Position numbers and translations under genes: made by a program. From Streptomyces sp. SA15 (GTDB lineage: Bacteria; Actinomycetota; Actinomycetes; Streptomycetales; Streptomycetaceae): a stretch of DNA of 64,000 bases. How positions within the stretch are numbered: the stretch's first letter is position 1; every line of letters begins with the position of its first letter. Shown here in pieces: positions 53,640 through 62,847 of this stretch. Under the pieces are notes generated by a model, which was given only the letters and a program-made list of their open reading frames with translations, searched no databases and was not told where the DNA came from. The stretch is taken from positions 154,396-218,395 of the forward strand of contig NZ_NTGE01000058.1 of NCBI RefSeq assembly GCF_002291145.1. Direction: 5' to 3'.

Positions 53640-54389
53640 TCAGGTGGCGTCGAGGGTCACCGTGAAGGAGAAGCGGTCGCCCCGGTAGTGGATGACCGCC
53701 GCGTCCAGCACGCGCCCCTGAGTGTCGTAGGTGACGCCCGTGTAGTGCAGGATCGGGCTGAGCAGCGGGACTTGGAGGAGCCGGGACGTCTCCGGGTCCG
53801 CCAGCCGGGCCTCCACGGTGTCCGTGATGCGGCTGATGTCCACCCCGACGATGTCCCTGAGCACCTTGGTCATCGGCCGGCGGAGCAGGTCGTCCAGGTC
53901 GATGAGGGCGGCCAGTTCGGGGCGGACGTAGTTGCGGGCGTGGTTGGTGGGCTCGCCGGTTTTCTCGTCGCCGCGCAGGCGGTGGTACGTCGCCACCTCG
54001 TCGAGATCCGGGAAGTACTCGGCGAGTTCGACGGGCACCGGTCCCTTGCCGTGGTCGAGCAGCTGGGTCGCCATGCCGGACTGCTGGGCCACGATCGCGT
54101 CCACCGAGCCGAGCAGCCGCACGGGGGCGCCCCTGCGGGCGTCCGGCTCGATGAAGGTGCCGCGCCGGCGGTGGCGCGTGATCAGGCCTTCGTCCTCCAG
54201 CTCCTTCAGTGCCTGCCGCATGGTCAGCACGCTGACTCCGTAGTGCCCCGCCAGCTGTTCCTCGGTGGGCAGGCGCAGCGGGTCCTGGGGCGAGCGGCCG
54301 AGGATCGAGGCGCGCAGTGACTGCGACACCTGGTACCAGAGCGGCAGCTTGCGGTTCAGGACGATCGAGTCCGGGGCGAAGGAGGTCAC
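53640..54389 (-). CDS. GntR-family regulator with UTRA domain
   Basis: 249 residues from GTG 54389. The winged HTH is at about 10-75 (LPLWYQVSQSLRASILGRSP, LAGHYGVSVLTMRQALKELE). The UTRA effector domain runs from about 95 to 240 (DEVATYHRLRGDEKTGEPTN, VRPELAALI, LLSPILHYTGVTYDTQGRVL). UTRA regulators bind small sugars or acids. It lies 88 bp downstream of hmgA on the same strand, so cotranscription and a link to tyrosine catabolism are possible but unproved. Confidence 0.9.
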   Translation of the reverse strand: MTSFAPDSIVLNRKLPLWYQVSQSLRASILGRSPQDPLRLPTEEQLAGHYGVSVLTMRQALKELEDEGLITRHRRRGTFIEPDARRGAPVRLLGSVDAIVAQQSGMATQLLDHGKGPVPVELAEYFPDLDEVATYHRLRGDEKTGEPTNHARNYVRPELAALIDLDDLLRRPMTKVLRDIVGVDISRITDTVEARLADPETSRLLQVPLLSPILHYTGVTYDTQGRVLDAAVIHYRGDRFSFTVTLDAT

Positions 54390-54477
54390 GGGGCCATCCG
54401 TACCGGTAGGGAATCTTCCGTGCAAGGGGCGGGATCCGGGTCGGAATCCGGGGCGGACTCCTCAGGTTCCGAAGGGC

Positions 54478-55821
54478 CTAGGGGCGGAAGTGGCGCTGAA
54501 GGCCCTTCCACACGTCGTCGTAGTGCTGTTGAAGGTGCTCCGCCCGGGCCGCGTGCGGTGTGAGCGTCATCGGCCAGCGCGTCTCGAACATGAAGGCAAG
54601 GCCGTCGTCGACCTTCTGCGGCTTCAGCTCGGCGGCGCTCGCGCGATCGAACGTCTCCCGGTCCGGTCCGTGCGCCGACATCATGTTGTGCAGCGAGCCG
54701 CCACCGGGGACGAAGCCCCCCGGACCGGACGTCTTGGCGTCGTAGGCGCCCTCGATCAGGCCCATGTACTCGCTCATCACGTTCCGGTGGAAGTACGGCG
54801 GCCGGAAGGTGTCCTCGCCCACCAGCCAGCGCGGCGCGAAGACCACGAAGTCGACGCCTGCCAGGCCCGGGGTGTCCGAGGGGGACGTCAGTACCGTGAA
54901 GATCGACGGGTCGGGGTGGTCGTACGAGATGCTCCCGATCACGTTGAACCGGCGCAGGTCGTAGATGTACGGCACATGGTTGCCGTGCCAGGCGACCACG
55001 TCGAGCGGTGAGTGGTCGTAGACGGCTGTCCAGAGGTTGCCGCAGAACTTGTTCACCACCTCCACCGGACCCTCGACGTCCTCGTACGCGGCGACCGGCG
55101 CCCGGAAGTCGCGGGCGCCGGCGAGGCCGTTGGCGCCGATGGGGCCGAGGTCGGGGAGGCGGAAGGGGGCGCCGTAGTTCTCGCACACATAGCCGCGCGC
55201 AGTCGGGCTCTGTCCGCCGTCGGACGCGGTATCCAGCAGCTCCACACGGAAGCGCACCCCACGCGGAACCAGCGCCACATGTCCCGGCTCCACATGCAGC
55301 AGCCCGAACTCCGTGCGCAGCAGCAGCCCGCCGCGCTCCGGCACGATCAGCAGCTCGCCGTCGGCGTCGCTGAAGACCCGGTCCATGGAGGAGTTGGCGT
55401 GATAGAGGTGCACGGCCATGCCGGTGCGCTGCGTCACGTCGCCGTTGCCGCCGAGGGTCCACAGGCCGGCGAGGAAGTCGGTGCCTTCCACCGGTTCCGG
55501 CAGGGGGTCCCAGCGCAGCCGGTTCGGGTCCGGCACGGACTCCGCGAAGGGGGCCGTACGGATCCAGCCGTTGTGCGTGTGGGTGAACGCCGGATGCGCG
55601 GCCGACGGCCGGATCCGGTACAGCCACGAGCGGCGGTTGTACGCCCGGGGCTCGGTGAACGCCGTACCGCTGAGCTGCTCCGCGTACAGGCCGAGGGGCG
55701 CGCGCTGCGGCGAGTTGCGGCCGACGGGCAGTGCGCCCGGAACGGCCTCGGAACTGTGCTCGTTGCCGAAACCGGAGAGGTAGGTCAAGGCCTCGGCCGT
55801 CTTGCGCGCGTCCCCGCTCAT
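54478..55821 (-). CDS. hmgA: Homogentisate 1,2-dioxygenase
   Basis: 447 residues, the usual length. It opens homogentisate to maleylacetoacetate in tyrosine and phenylalanine breakdown. Diagnostic segments are [20 protein letters not shown] at the N-terminus, [35 protein letters not shown] and [20 protein letters not shown]. The iron site is in [18 protein letters not shown] (His and Glu) and NMMSAHGPD (His). Fumarylacetoacetase and 4-hydroxyphenylpyruvate dioxygenase are not in the window. Upstream at 55865-55884 is a TTGCG/CGCAA dyad that may be an operator. Confidence 0.96.
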   Translation of the reverse strand: MSGDARKTAEALTYLSGFGNEHSSEAVPGALPVGRNSPQRAPLGLYAEQLSGTAFTEPRAYNRRSWLYRIRPSAAHPAFTHTHNGWIRTAPFAESVPDPNRLRWDPLPEPVEGTDFLAGLWTLGGNGDVTQRTGMAVHLYHANSSMDRVFSDADGELLIVPERGGLLLRTEFGLLHVEPGHVALVPRGVRFRVELLDTASDGGQSPTARGYVCENYGAPFRLPDLGPIGANGLAGARDFRAPVAAYEDVEGPVEVVNKFCGNLWTAVYDHSPLDVVAWHGNHVPYIYDLRRFNVIGSISYDHPDPSIFTVLTSPSDTPGLAGVDFVVFAPRWLVGEDTFRPPYFHRNVMSEYMGLIEGAYDAKTSGPGGFVPGGGSLHNMMSAHGPDRETFDRASAAELKPQKVDDGLAFMFETRWPMTLTPHAARAEHLQQHYDDVWKGLQRHFRP

Positions 55822-56115
55822 GATCGCTCCCTTGCGGTCCTATTCCTATGCTCCACCGTAGGATTGCGTTTTCCCGGGCGCAAGAGGTAGCGAAAGGTGG
55901 TCACGCGGTGCGCCGGCGTTACCTCCTCGCCGGTGCCGCCGACGTGGCCACGGCGACCGGCGACGCGGAACTGCGACGGGCCCGGGCAGGCGGAACATCC
56001 TCCTGACGAGGGTGGCCTGGCCGGGAGGACCTCCTCTCGGAGGACGACCGGAGGCGGCCGGAACCAGACTCCAGGGGGATTCGAGGTGTCGCACCGGTGT
56101 TCTACGCTCCCCGGT
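55822..56115. promoter_or_regulatory. Region upstream of hmgA and the lipoprotein gene
   Basis: Non-coding divergent region of 294 bp. It holds the dyad TTGCG-10-CGCAA at 55865-55884, 44 bp before the hmgA start. No clear hexamers. Confidence 0.45.
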
Positions 56116-56724
56116 ATGTCGTGGACGCGGGGACTGCTTGCCGCGCTCGCGGTCTGTGTCCTGCTGTTGACCGGATCCGCGAGCTGCGGTTCCGGTGATG
56201 CGCCCAAGCAGGAAGAGGACGCCTCGCCCTCGCCGGTGGGGAAGGTCCTCGACGACACGGACCACGAGGGGCGCCAACTCCGTGAGGTGAAGGAAGAGGA
56301 CGCGCCCGACGTCGGCATCGAGGTGCAGCCCGGCGCCGGCGACAGCTGGAACGTCCGGCTGACCGTCCGCAACTTCCGCTTCACGCCCGCCGGCGCGCAG
56401 GCCAAGGCCGCACCCGGACGCGGCGTCGCCCGCCTCTTCGTGGACGACCGCTCCGTCACCGGCCTGCGCACCTCCGAGTACCGCCTCTCGGGCCGCTATG
56501 TCCCGCACGGCACGCACCAGGTCACCGTGCGTCTGTACGCCGACGACGGCACGGTGTGGGCTGTGGACGGCGAGCCGGTCGAGAGCACGGCGGACATCAC
56601 GGCCTCGGAGCCGGAACCGGCCGGGACGGCGAACGAGACGGCGACCCCCGCGACGGGTGCATCAGGCACCGGTCCGCGTACCGGAGGGCCGGGTTCCCCG
56701 GGCCCCGGCGGAGAGGCATCATGA
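56116..56724 (+). CDS. Putative lipoprotein
   Basis: 202 residues from ATG 56116; the open frame upstream is not protein-like. The N-terminus is a lipoprotein signal (LLAALAVCVLLLTGSASCGS, lipobox GSASC with Cys at 24). The mature part has an Asp/Glu-rich stretch and one immunoglobulin-like beta domain (WNVRLTVRNFRFTPAGAQAK, HQVTVRLYADDGTVWAVDGE). A disordered Thr/Gly/Pro tail follows. Function unknown. Its stop overlaps the TetR start (ATGA), so the two are cotranscribed. Confidence 0.8.
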   Translation: MSWTRGLLAALAVCVLLLTGSASCGSGDAPKQEEDASPSPVGKVLDDTDHEGRQLREVKEEDAPDVGIEVQPGAGDSWNVRLTVRNFRFTPAGAQAKAAPGRGVARLFVDDRSVTGLRTSEYRLSGRYVPHGTHQVTVRLYADDGTVWAVDGEPVESTADITASEPEPAGTANETATPATGASGTGPRTGGPGSPGPGGEAS

Positions 56725-57338
56725 AGCCCGTGCCCCCAGCGACATCGCTTCGTCGAGCGCCCGTGCAGCGGCGCAGCGCCGAACGGCTGACCAGGATCCT
56801 CGACGCCTGCGCCGACCTCCTCGACGAGGTCGGCTACGACGCCCTGAGCACCCGGGCCGTCGCCACGCGCGCCGGCGTCCCCATCGGCTCCGTCTACCGC
56901 TTCTTCGGCAACAAGCGCCAGATGGCCGACGCCCTCGCCCAACGCAACCTGGAGCGCTACACCGCGCGCGTCACCGAGCGCCTCAAGGAGACCGGCGACG
57001 CGGGCTGGCGCGCGGCGGTGGACGCCGTGCTCGACGAGTACCTCGCCATGAAGCGCACCGCGCCCGGCTTCTCCCTCGTCGACTTCGGCAACCAGATCCC
57101 GGTCGGCACCCGCCACGCCGAACCCAACCACCGCGTCGCCGACCGCCTCACCGACCTCCTCTCCGGCTACCTCGACCGCGCACCGGACGAGGACCTGCGC
57201 CGCGTCTTCCTCATCGCCGTGGAAACCGCCGACACCCTTGTCCATCTCGCCTTCCGGATGGCTCCGGAGGGCGACGAGAAGATCATCGAGGAGACGCGGC
57301 AGATGCTGCGGGCTTATCTGGCACGGGTCCTGGACTGA
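56721..57338 (+). CDS. TetR-family regulator
   Basis: 205 residues. The HTH is at about 20-66 (RLTRILDACADLLDEVGYDA, TRAVATRAGVPIGSVYRFFG, NKRQMADAL). The C-terminal ligand domain begins at about 80 and has ADTLVHLAFRMAPEGDEKII near its end. It is translated together with the lipoprotein gene. A perfect TetR-type palindrome at 57514-57529 lies between this gene and the molybdopterin oxidoreductase gene and is a good candidate target. Confidence 0.92.
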   Translation: MKPVPPATSLRRAPVQRRSAERLTRILDACADLLDEVGYDALSTRAVATRAGVPIGSVYRFFGNKRQMADALAQRNLERYTARVTERLKETGDAGWRAAVDAVLDEYLAMKRTAPGFSLVDFGNQIPVGTRHAEPNHRVADRLTDLLSGYLDRAPDEDLRRVFLIAVETADTLVHLAFRMAPEGDEKIIEETRQMLRAYLARVLD

Positions 57339-57373
57339 CGGCCGCGACGTCCGGTGCGTGGATTTCGGTGCGG

Positions 57374-57418
57374 GACATGCGGTTACGTGACATGCGGTTA
57401 CGTGACATGCGGTGCGTG
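57374..57418. repeat. Three tandem 15-bp repeats
   Basis: GACATGCGGTTACGT at 57374-57388 and 57389-57403, then the variant GACATGCGGTGCGTG at 57404-57418. A further related copy (GACGTGCGGTTACGT) follows near 57446. They lie in the 242-bp gap between the TetR gene and the oxidoreductase gene. Confidence 0.75.
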
Positions 57419-57513
57419 GCTTTCGGCGCGCGACCTGCGGTGCATGACGTGCGGTTACGTGCTTGGGGTACGTAACTTTCGGTATCCGTGCCCCGCGACC
57501 CCTCGCGCCCGTG

Positions 57514-57529
57514 CATACCGGTCGGTATG
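57514..57529. promoter_or_regulatory. TetR-type operator palindrome
   Basis: CATACCG-GT-CGGTATG has perfect 7-bp arms. It resembles AcrR/TetR-class operators. It lies 52 bp before the GTG start of the oxidoreductase, near where a promoter is expected. Confidence 0.65.
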
Positions 57530-57580
57530 CTCGCCCCCGAGCCCGTGCGTCACCGTAGCCGCCACCCTCCGGGAGGACCC

Positions 57581-59869
57581 GTGCCCACCACCGACTCCCG
57601 CACAGCCCTGCGCATCTGCCCCCTCTGCGAGGCCACCTGCGGCCTGACCCTCACCATCGAGGGGAGCCGTGTGACCGGCGCCCGCGGTGACCGGGACGAC
57701 GTGTTCAGCCGTGGGTTCATCTGCCCGAAGGGCGCCTCCTTCGGGGCCGTCGACGGTGACCCCGACCGGCTGCGCACCCCGCTCGTGCGCAAGGACGGGG
57801 AGTTGCGCGAGGCCACCTGGGAGGAGGCCTTCGACGCGGTCGCCGCCGGGATCCGGCCCGTCGTCGAGCGGCACGGCCCGCACTCCGTCGGCGTCGTCCT
57901 CGGCAACCCCAACGTGCACACCATGGCCGGCGCCCTCTATCCGCCGGTGCTCCTCGCCGGACTCGGCACGCGCAGCGTCTTCACCGCCTCCACGGTCGAC
58001 CAGATGCCCAAACACGTCTCCAGCGGGCTGCTCTACGGCGACGCCAACGCCATCCCCGTACCGGACCTCGACCGCACGGACCACCTGCTGCTCATCGGCG
58101 CCAACCCCCTGGAATCCAACGGGAGTCTGTGCACCGCCCCCGACTTCCCCGGCAAGCTCAAGGCGCTCAAGGCCCGCGGCGGCACCCTCACCGTCATCGA
58201 CCCCCGCCGCACCCGCACCGCCAAGCTGGCCGACCGCCATATCGCGATCCGCCCCGGCACCGACGCCCTGCTGCTCGCGGCGATGGCCCACGTCCTCTTC
58301 GAGGAAGGCCTCGTGGATCTCGGCGAGTTGACCCCGCATGTCCAGGGCCTCCACGAACTCAGGGCATCCGTGCGGGACTTCACCCCGGAAGCCGTCGCGC
58401 CGGCCTGTGACGTGGACGCCTCCGTGACCCGCACCCTCGCCCGCGAACTCGCCGCCGCTCCCACCGCCGCCGTATACGGCCGCATCGGCAGCTGCACGGT
58501 TCCCCACGGCACCCTCGCCAGCTGGCTCGTCGACGTCCTCAACATCCTCACCGGCAACCTCGACCGCCCCGGCGGCGCCCTCTTCCCCCAGGCCGCCACC
58601 GACAAGACGCCCCGCCCCCCGGGCCCCGGCCGCGGGTTCGCGCTCGGGCGCTGGCGCTCACGCGTCAGTCAACACCCGGAGGCCAAGGGGGAGTTGCCGC
58701 TCTCCGCCCTTGCCGAGGAGATCGACACCGCGACAGAGGAGGGCGAGCCGGTCCGGGCGCTCGTCGCCGTCGCCGCCAACCCCGTCCTGTCCGCCCCCGA
58801 CGGCGACCGGCTCGACAAGGCCCTCGACTCGCTCGACTTCATGGTCAGCGTCGACCCGTACCTGAACGAGACCTCGCGCCACGCCCATGTCGTCCTGCCC
58901 CCGCCGCCGCCCGCCCAGAGCCCGCACCACGACTTCGCCTTCAACACCCTCGCCGTCCACAACCAGGTCCGCTACACCCGCCCCGCCGTCCCCCTGGAAC
59001 CCGGCCGCATGGCCGAGACCGAGATTCTCGCCCGGTTGATCCTGGCCGCCACCGGCATGCACGGCGCCGACCCGGCCGCCGTCGACGCGATGGTGATCGA
59101 CCAGACCCTCGGCAAGGCGGTCGAGGAACCGCACTCCCCGGTGCACGGCCGCGACCCGCGTGAACTCGCCGCACAACTCACCGGCGACAACGGCCCCGAG
59201 CGGCGGCTGGACATGATGCTGCGCCTCGGCCCCTACGGCGACGGCTTCGGCGTACGACCGGACGGGCTGAGCCTGGAGAAACTGCTGGCCCACCCGCACG
59301 GCATCGACCTCGGGCCGCTGCGGCCGCGCCTGCCGCAGCCGCTGAAGACGCGAAGCGGCAAGGTGGAGCTGCTGCCGCAGCCGATCGCCGACGACCTGCC
59401 CCGCCTCCGGCAGGCCCTGTACGAGCGCCCCGCCGGGCTCGTCCTCGTCGGCCGCCGCCATCTGCGCTCCAACAACAGCTGGATGCACAACGTGCCCGCC
59501 CTCACCGGCGGCACCAACCGCTGCACGCTCCACATCCACCCCGAGGACGCCGAACGGCTGGGTGTGCGGGACGGGGAACCCGTGCGCGTCAAGGGCGCGG
59601 GGGGAGAGGTGACCGCCCCGGCCGAAGTCACCGACGGGGTACGCCGGGGCGTGGTCAGCCTGCCGCACGGCTGGGGCCACGACCGGCCCGGCACCCGCCT
59701 CAGCCACGCCTCCGCAGACCCCGGCGTCAACGTCAACCAACTCCTCGACGGGACCCTGCTCGACCCGCTGTCGGGCAACGCGGTCCTCAACGGCGTGCCC
59801 GTCGAACTGGCCGCCGTACCCGCCGCCGAAGCCGCCCCCGTGGCCGAAAAGCTCAGCCCTCTGACCTGA
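57581..59869 (+). CDS. Molybdopterin-dependent oxidoreductase with N-terminal 4Fe-4S
   Basis: 762 residues. GTG 57581 with GGGAGG upstream is preferred to an earlier in-frame ATG that lies before the operator. The cysteine motif C13-x2-C16-x3-C20-x27-C48 (CPLCEATCGL and ICPKG) binds 4Fe-4S. The Mo-bis-MGD fold follows (HSVGVVLGNPNVH, LLIGANPLESNG, TLTVIDPRRTRTAKLAD, VNILTGN-like LNILTGNLDRPGGALF). The molydopterin-binding C-terminal domain is at about 640-740 (NNSWMHNVPALTGG, VSLPHGWGHDRPG). It belongs to the DMSO-reductase superfamily; substrate unknown. Having no Tat signal, it acts in the cytoplasm. Probably regulated by the adjacent TetR protein. Confidence 0.9.
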   Translation: MPTTDSRTALRICPLCEATCGLTLTIEGSRVTGARGDRDDVFSRGFICPKGASFGAVDGDPDRLRTPLVRKDGELREATWEEAFDAVAAGIRPVVERHGPHSVGVVLGNPNVHTMAGALYPPVLLAGLGTRSVFTASTVDQMPKHVSSGLLYGDANAIPVPDLDRTDHLLLIGANPLESNGSLCTAPDFPGKLKALKARGGTLTVIDPRRTRTAKLADRHIAIRPGTDALLLAAMAHVLFEEGLVDLGELTPHVQGLHELRASVRDFTPEAVAPACDVDASVTRTLARELAAAPTAAVYGRIGSCTVPHGTLASWLVDVLNILTGNLDRPGGALFPQAATDKTPRPPGPGRGFALGRWRSRVSQHPEAKGELPLSALAEEIDTATEEGEPVRALVAVAANPVLSAPDGDRLDKALDSLDFMVSVDPYLNETSRHAHVVLPPPPPAQSPHHDFAFNTLAVHNQVRYTRPAVPLEPGRMAETEILARLILAATGMHGADPAAVDAMVIDQTLGKAVEEPHSPVHGRDPRELAAQLTGDNGPERRLDMMLRLGPYGDGFGVRPDGLSLEKLLAHPHGIDLGPLRPRLPQPLKTRSGKVELLPQPIADDLPRLRQALYERPAGLVLVGRRHLRSNNSWMHNVPALTGGTNRCTLHIHPEDAERLGVRDGEPVRVKGAGGEVTAPAEVTDGVRRGVVSLPHGWGHDRPGTRLSHASADPGVNVNQLLDGTLLDPLSGNAVLNGVPVELAAVPAAEAAPVAEKLSPLT

Positions 59870-59939
59870 GCAAAGCGCTGACCTGGAGTTTTGCGCTTAT
59901 TGCTCGCGTGTCAACGTCTTGTTAACGCTGCTTGACGGG

Positions 59940-59994
59940 ACCTAACGTCATCGCACCGCCGGCCCTGGTGGGAGTTCAAGGGCGAACGTTAGGT
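59940..59994. promoter_or_regulatory. Inverted repeat upstream of citrate transporter
   Basis: ACCTAACGT (59940-59948) and ACGTTAGGT (59986-59994) are perfect inverted copies with a 37-base gap, just before the transporter ATG at 60003. A TTGACG hexamer overlaps its left edge at about 59932-59937. The right arm covers the expected ribosome site, so the repeat could act as an operator pair or as an mRNA structure. Confidence 0.6.
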
Positions 59995-60002
59995 ATCCAC
60001 TC

Positions 60003-61412
60003 ATGCTGACCATCCTCGGCTTCACCATGATCGCGACCTTCCTGGTCCTGATCATGATGAAGAAGATGTCGCCGATCGCGGCGCTCGTACTGATCCCCGC
60101 ACTGTTCTGTGTGTTCGTCGGCAAGGGCGCCAACCTCGGTGACTACGTCATCGACGGCGTCACCAGCCTCGCCCCCACCGCGGCGATGCTCATGTTCGCG
60201 ATCGTCTACTTCGGTGTGATGATCGACGTCGGCCTCTTCGACCCGATCGTGCGCGGGATCCTGAAGTTCTGCAAGGCCGACCCGATGCGGATCGTCGTGG
60301 GCACCGCCGTGCTCGCCGCGATCGTCTCGCTGGACGGCGACGGCTCGACCACCTTCATGATCACCGTCTCGGCCATGTACCCGCTGTACAAGCGCCTGAA
60401 GATGAGCCTGGTCGTGCTGACCGGCGTTGCCGCCATGGCCAACGGCGTGATGAACACCCTGCCCTGGGGTGGCCCCACGGCCCGCGCCGCCACCGCCCTC
60501 AAGCTGGACGCCAGCGACATCTTCGTCCCGATGATCCCGGCCCTCGCCGTCGGCCTCCTCGGTGTCTTCGTCCTGTCGTACGCACTCGGTCTGCGCGAGC
60601 GCAAGCGGCTGGGCGTGCTGACGCTGGACGAGGTGCTGGAGCCCGAGGAAGCCGAGACGGTTCTCGTGGGCGCGGGTGGCTCGGGCGACGAGAAGACCCC
60701 CGTGCGCACCGGTGGCGCCGGCTCCGGTACCGATGCCGACGCCGACGCCGAGGAGGGCGAGGACGACGGCTTCAAGGCCCTCGACCCCAACCGGGCCACG
60801 CTGCGCCCCAAGCTCTACTGGTTCAACGCGCTGCTCACGGTCGTCCTGCTGACAGCCATGATCATGGAGTGGCTGCCGATCCCGGTGCTGTTCCTGCTCG
60901 GCGCCGCGCTGGTGCTCACCGTGAACTTCCCGCACATCCCCGACCAGAAGGCCCGAATCGCCGCCCACGCCGAGAACGTCCTCAACGTGTCCGGCATGGT
61001 CTTCGCCGCCGCCGTCTTCACCGGCGTCCTCCAGGGCACCGGCATGGTCGAGCACATGGCCAAGTGGATGGTGGACGTCATCCCCGAGGGCATGGGCCCG
61101 CACATGGCCCTCGTCACCGGCGTACTGAGCCTGCCCCTGACGTACTTCATGTCGAACGACGGCTTCTACTTCGGCGTCCTGCCGGTCCTCGCCGAGGCCG
61201 GTCAGGCGCACGGCGTGTCCTCGCTGGAGATCGCCCGCGCCTCGCTGGTCGGCCAGCCGCTGCACATGTCGAGCCCGCTCGTCCCGGCCGTGTACGTCCT
61301 GGTCGGCATGGCCAAGGTCGAGTTCGGCGACCACACGCGGTTCGTGGTCAAGTGGGCGGCCCTCACATGCCTCATCATCCTCGGGGCAGGGATGCTCTTC
61401 GGGATCATCTGA
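60003..61412 (+). CDS. CitMHS-family citrate-metal:proton symporter
   Basis: 469 residues with about 12 membrane helices. Family features: MLTILGFTMIATFLVLIMMK at the N-terminus, AAIVSLDGDGSTTFMITVSA, GVMNTLPWGGPTARAATALK and, in the C-terminal half, YFMSNDGFYFGVLPVLAEAG and LVGQPLHMSSPLVPAVYVLV. It takes up citrate complexed with Mg or Ca. A central cytoplasmic loop (about 215-265) is acidic and of low complexity. No strong ribosome site is seen; the right arm of an inverted repeat overlaps that position. The next gene, an MFS transporter, follows after 58 bp. Confidence 0.93.
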   Translation: MLTILGFTMIATFLVLIMMKKMSPIAALVLIPALFCVFVGKGANLGDYVIDGVTSLAPTAAMLMFAIVYFGVMIDVGLFDPIVRGILKFCKADPMRIVVGTAVLAAIVSLDGDGSTTFMITVSAMYPLYKRLKMSLVVLTGVAAMANGVMNTLPWGGPTARAATALKLDASDIFVPMIPALAVGLLGVFVLSYALGLRERKRLGVLTLDEVLEPEEAETVLVGAGGSGDEKTPVRTGGAGSGTDADADAEEGEDDGFKALDPNRATLRPKLYWFNALLTVVLLTAMIMEWLPIPVLFLLGAALVLTVNFPHIPDQKARIAAHAENVLNVSGMVFAAAVFTGVLQGTGMVEHMAKWMVDVIPEGMGPHMALVTGVLSLPLTYFMSNDGFYFGVLPVLAEAGQAHGVSSLEIARASLVGQPLHMSSPLVPAVYVLVGMAKVEFGDHTRFVVKWAALTCLIILGAGMLFGII

Positions 61413-61470
61413 ACGCTCGCCCGAAGAACGGTCGTCCGCGTACTCGGCACACTCGACGGAGGATTCGAAC

Positions 61471-62745
61471 ATGGGGCCCGGTGGGAACCGCGGCTGGCTG
61501 CTCCGCCTCGTCATCGCCTTCAGCTTCGCGCAGGGGGCGGTGTCGATGGCCCGGCCCGCCGTCTCCTACCGGGCCCTCGCGCTGGGCGCGGACGAGCGGG
61601 CGATCGGTGTGATCGCGGGTGTGTACGCGCTACTACCGCTGTTCGCCGCCGTACCGTTGGGCCGCCGTACCGATCACGGCCGCTGCGCGCCCCTGCTGCC
61701 CGTCGGCGTGGTCCTGATAGCCGGCGGCTGCGCCCTGAGCGGTATCGCGAACTCCCTCTGGGCGATGGCGATCTGGAGCGGTGTGATGGGCCTCGGCCAT
61801 CTCTGCTTCGTGATCGGCGCCCAGTCTCTCGTCGCCCGCCAGTCCGCCCCGAACGAACAGGACCGCAACTTCGGCCACTTCACCATCGGCGCCTCCCTCG
61901 GCCAGTTGGTCGGCCCGATCGCGGCGGGCGCGCTGATCGGCGGCCCCGACATGGCGGGCACCAGCGCGCTCGCCCTCGTCGTGGCGGGCGCGGTCGCGGC
62001 GGTCGCGTGCACGTCGCTGTGGCGCATAGAGCATCGCGATACGGCGGCCAAGTCCCGTACGGAACAAGGCGGACGTGTCCCCGTCCAGCGCATCCTGCGC
62101 GCCCGGGGTGTGCCCGCGGGTATCTTCATCAGCCTCTCCGTGCTGTCCGCGACCGACATCCTCACCGCCTACCTCCCGGTGGTCGGCGAACACCGGGGCA
62201 TCGCCCCGTCCGTGATCGGCGTCCTGCTGAGCCTGCGCGCGGCGGCCACGATCGCCTGCCGGCTGGTGCTCACGCCCCTGCTGCGGCTGCTCGGCCGGGC
62301 CCTTCTCCTCACCGTGACCTGTCTGCTGGCGGCCGTGCTGTGCGCGGGCATCGCGCTGCCGGTTCCGGTTTGGGCGCTGGCCCTGATCCTCACCGTCCTC
62401 GGCTTCTGCCTCGGTGTCGGGCAGCCGCTGTCCATGACGACGGTCGTCCAGGCGGCCCCCGACGGCGCCCGTTCCACGGCCCTCGCGCTGCGCCTGACCG
62501 GCAACCGCCTCGGCCAGGTCGCCGCGCCCGCCTCGGCGGGCCTGGTCGCGGGGGTCGCGGGCGTGGCCGCGCCGTTCGTGATGCTGGGCGCGCTGCTGCT
62601 GGTGTCCGCGGGGATCGCGCTGCGGTCACCGGGGCGGGCCGCGGTGGGGGACGGCGAGACGGGGCAAGGCGAGACGGGGCACGGCGAGGCACCGGGCCGG
62701 GGGCGTCGCTTCCGTCCGTCGTTGAGCCGGAAGAGCGATATCTGA
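61471..62745 (+). CDS. MFS transporter
   Basis: 424 residues with 12 predicted helices. The conserved loop 2-3 motif is present as PLGRRTDHGRCAPLL. The central loop (about 190-210) and the C-terminal 40 residues are charged; the tail repeats GDGETGQGETGHGEA. ATG 61471 has GGAGG 9 bases upstream. The substrate is not evident. It lies 58 bp after the citrate transporter and may share its transcript. Confidence 0.9.
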   Translation: MGPGGNRGWLLRLVIAFSFAQGAVSMARPAVSYRALALGADERAIGVIAGVYALLPLFAAVPLGRRTDHGRCAPLLPVGVVLIAGGCALSGIANSLWAMAIWSGVMGLGHLCFVIGAQSLVARQSAPNEQDRNFGHFTIGASLGQLVGPIAAGALIGGPDMAGTSALALVVAGAVAAVACTSLWRIEHRDTAAKSRTEQGGRVPVQRILRARGVPAGIFISLSVLSATDILTAYLPVVGEHRGIAPSVIGVLLSLRAAATIACRLVLTPLLRLLGRALLLTVTCLLAAVLCAGIALPVPVWALALILTVLGFCLGVGQPLSMTTVVQAAPDGARSTALALRLTGNRLGQVAAPASAGLVAGVAGVAAPFVMLGALLLVSAGIALRSPGRAAVGDGETGQGETGHGEAPGRGRRFRPSLSRKSDI

Positions 62746-62847
62746 CAGGGCGTAGGGCGCTGCTCCCACCGTCTTCGCGGCAAATATGACATTGAGTCAG
62801 ATGACAGTGAGATTCGTATGAAAAGCATCTGATTCGGAGGGTCCCGT

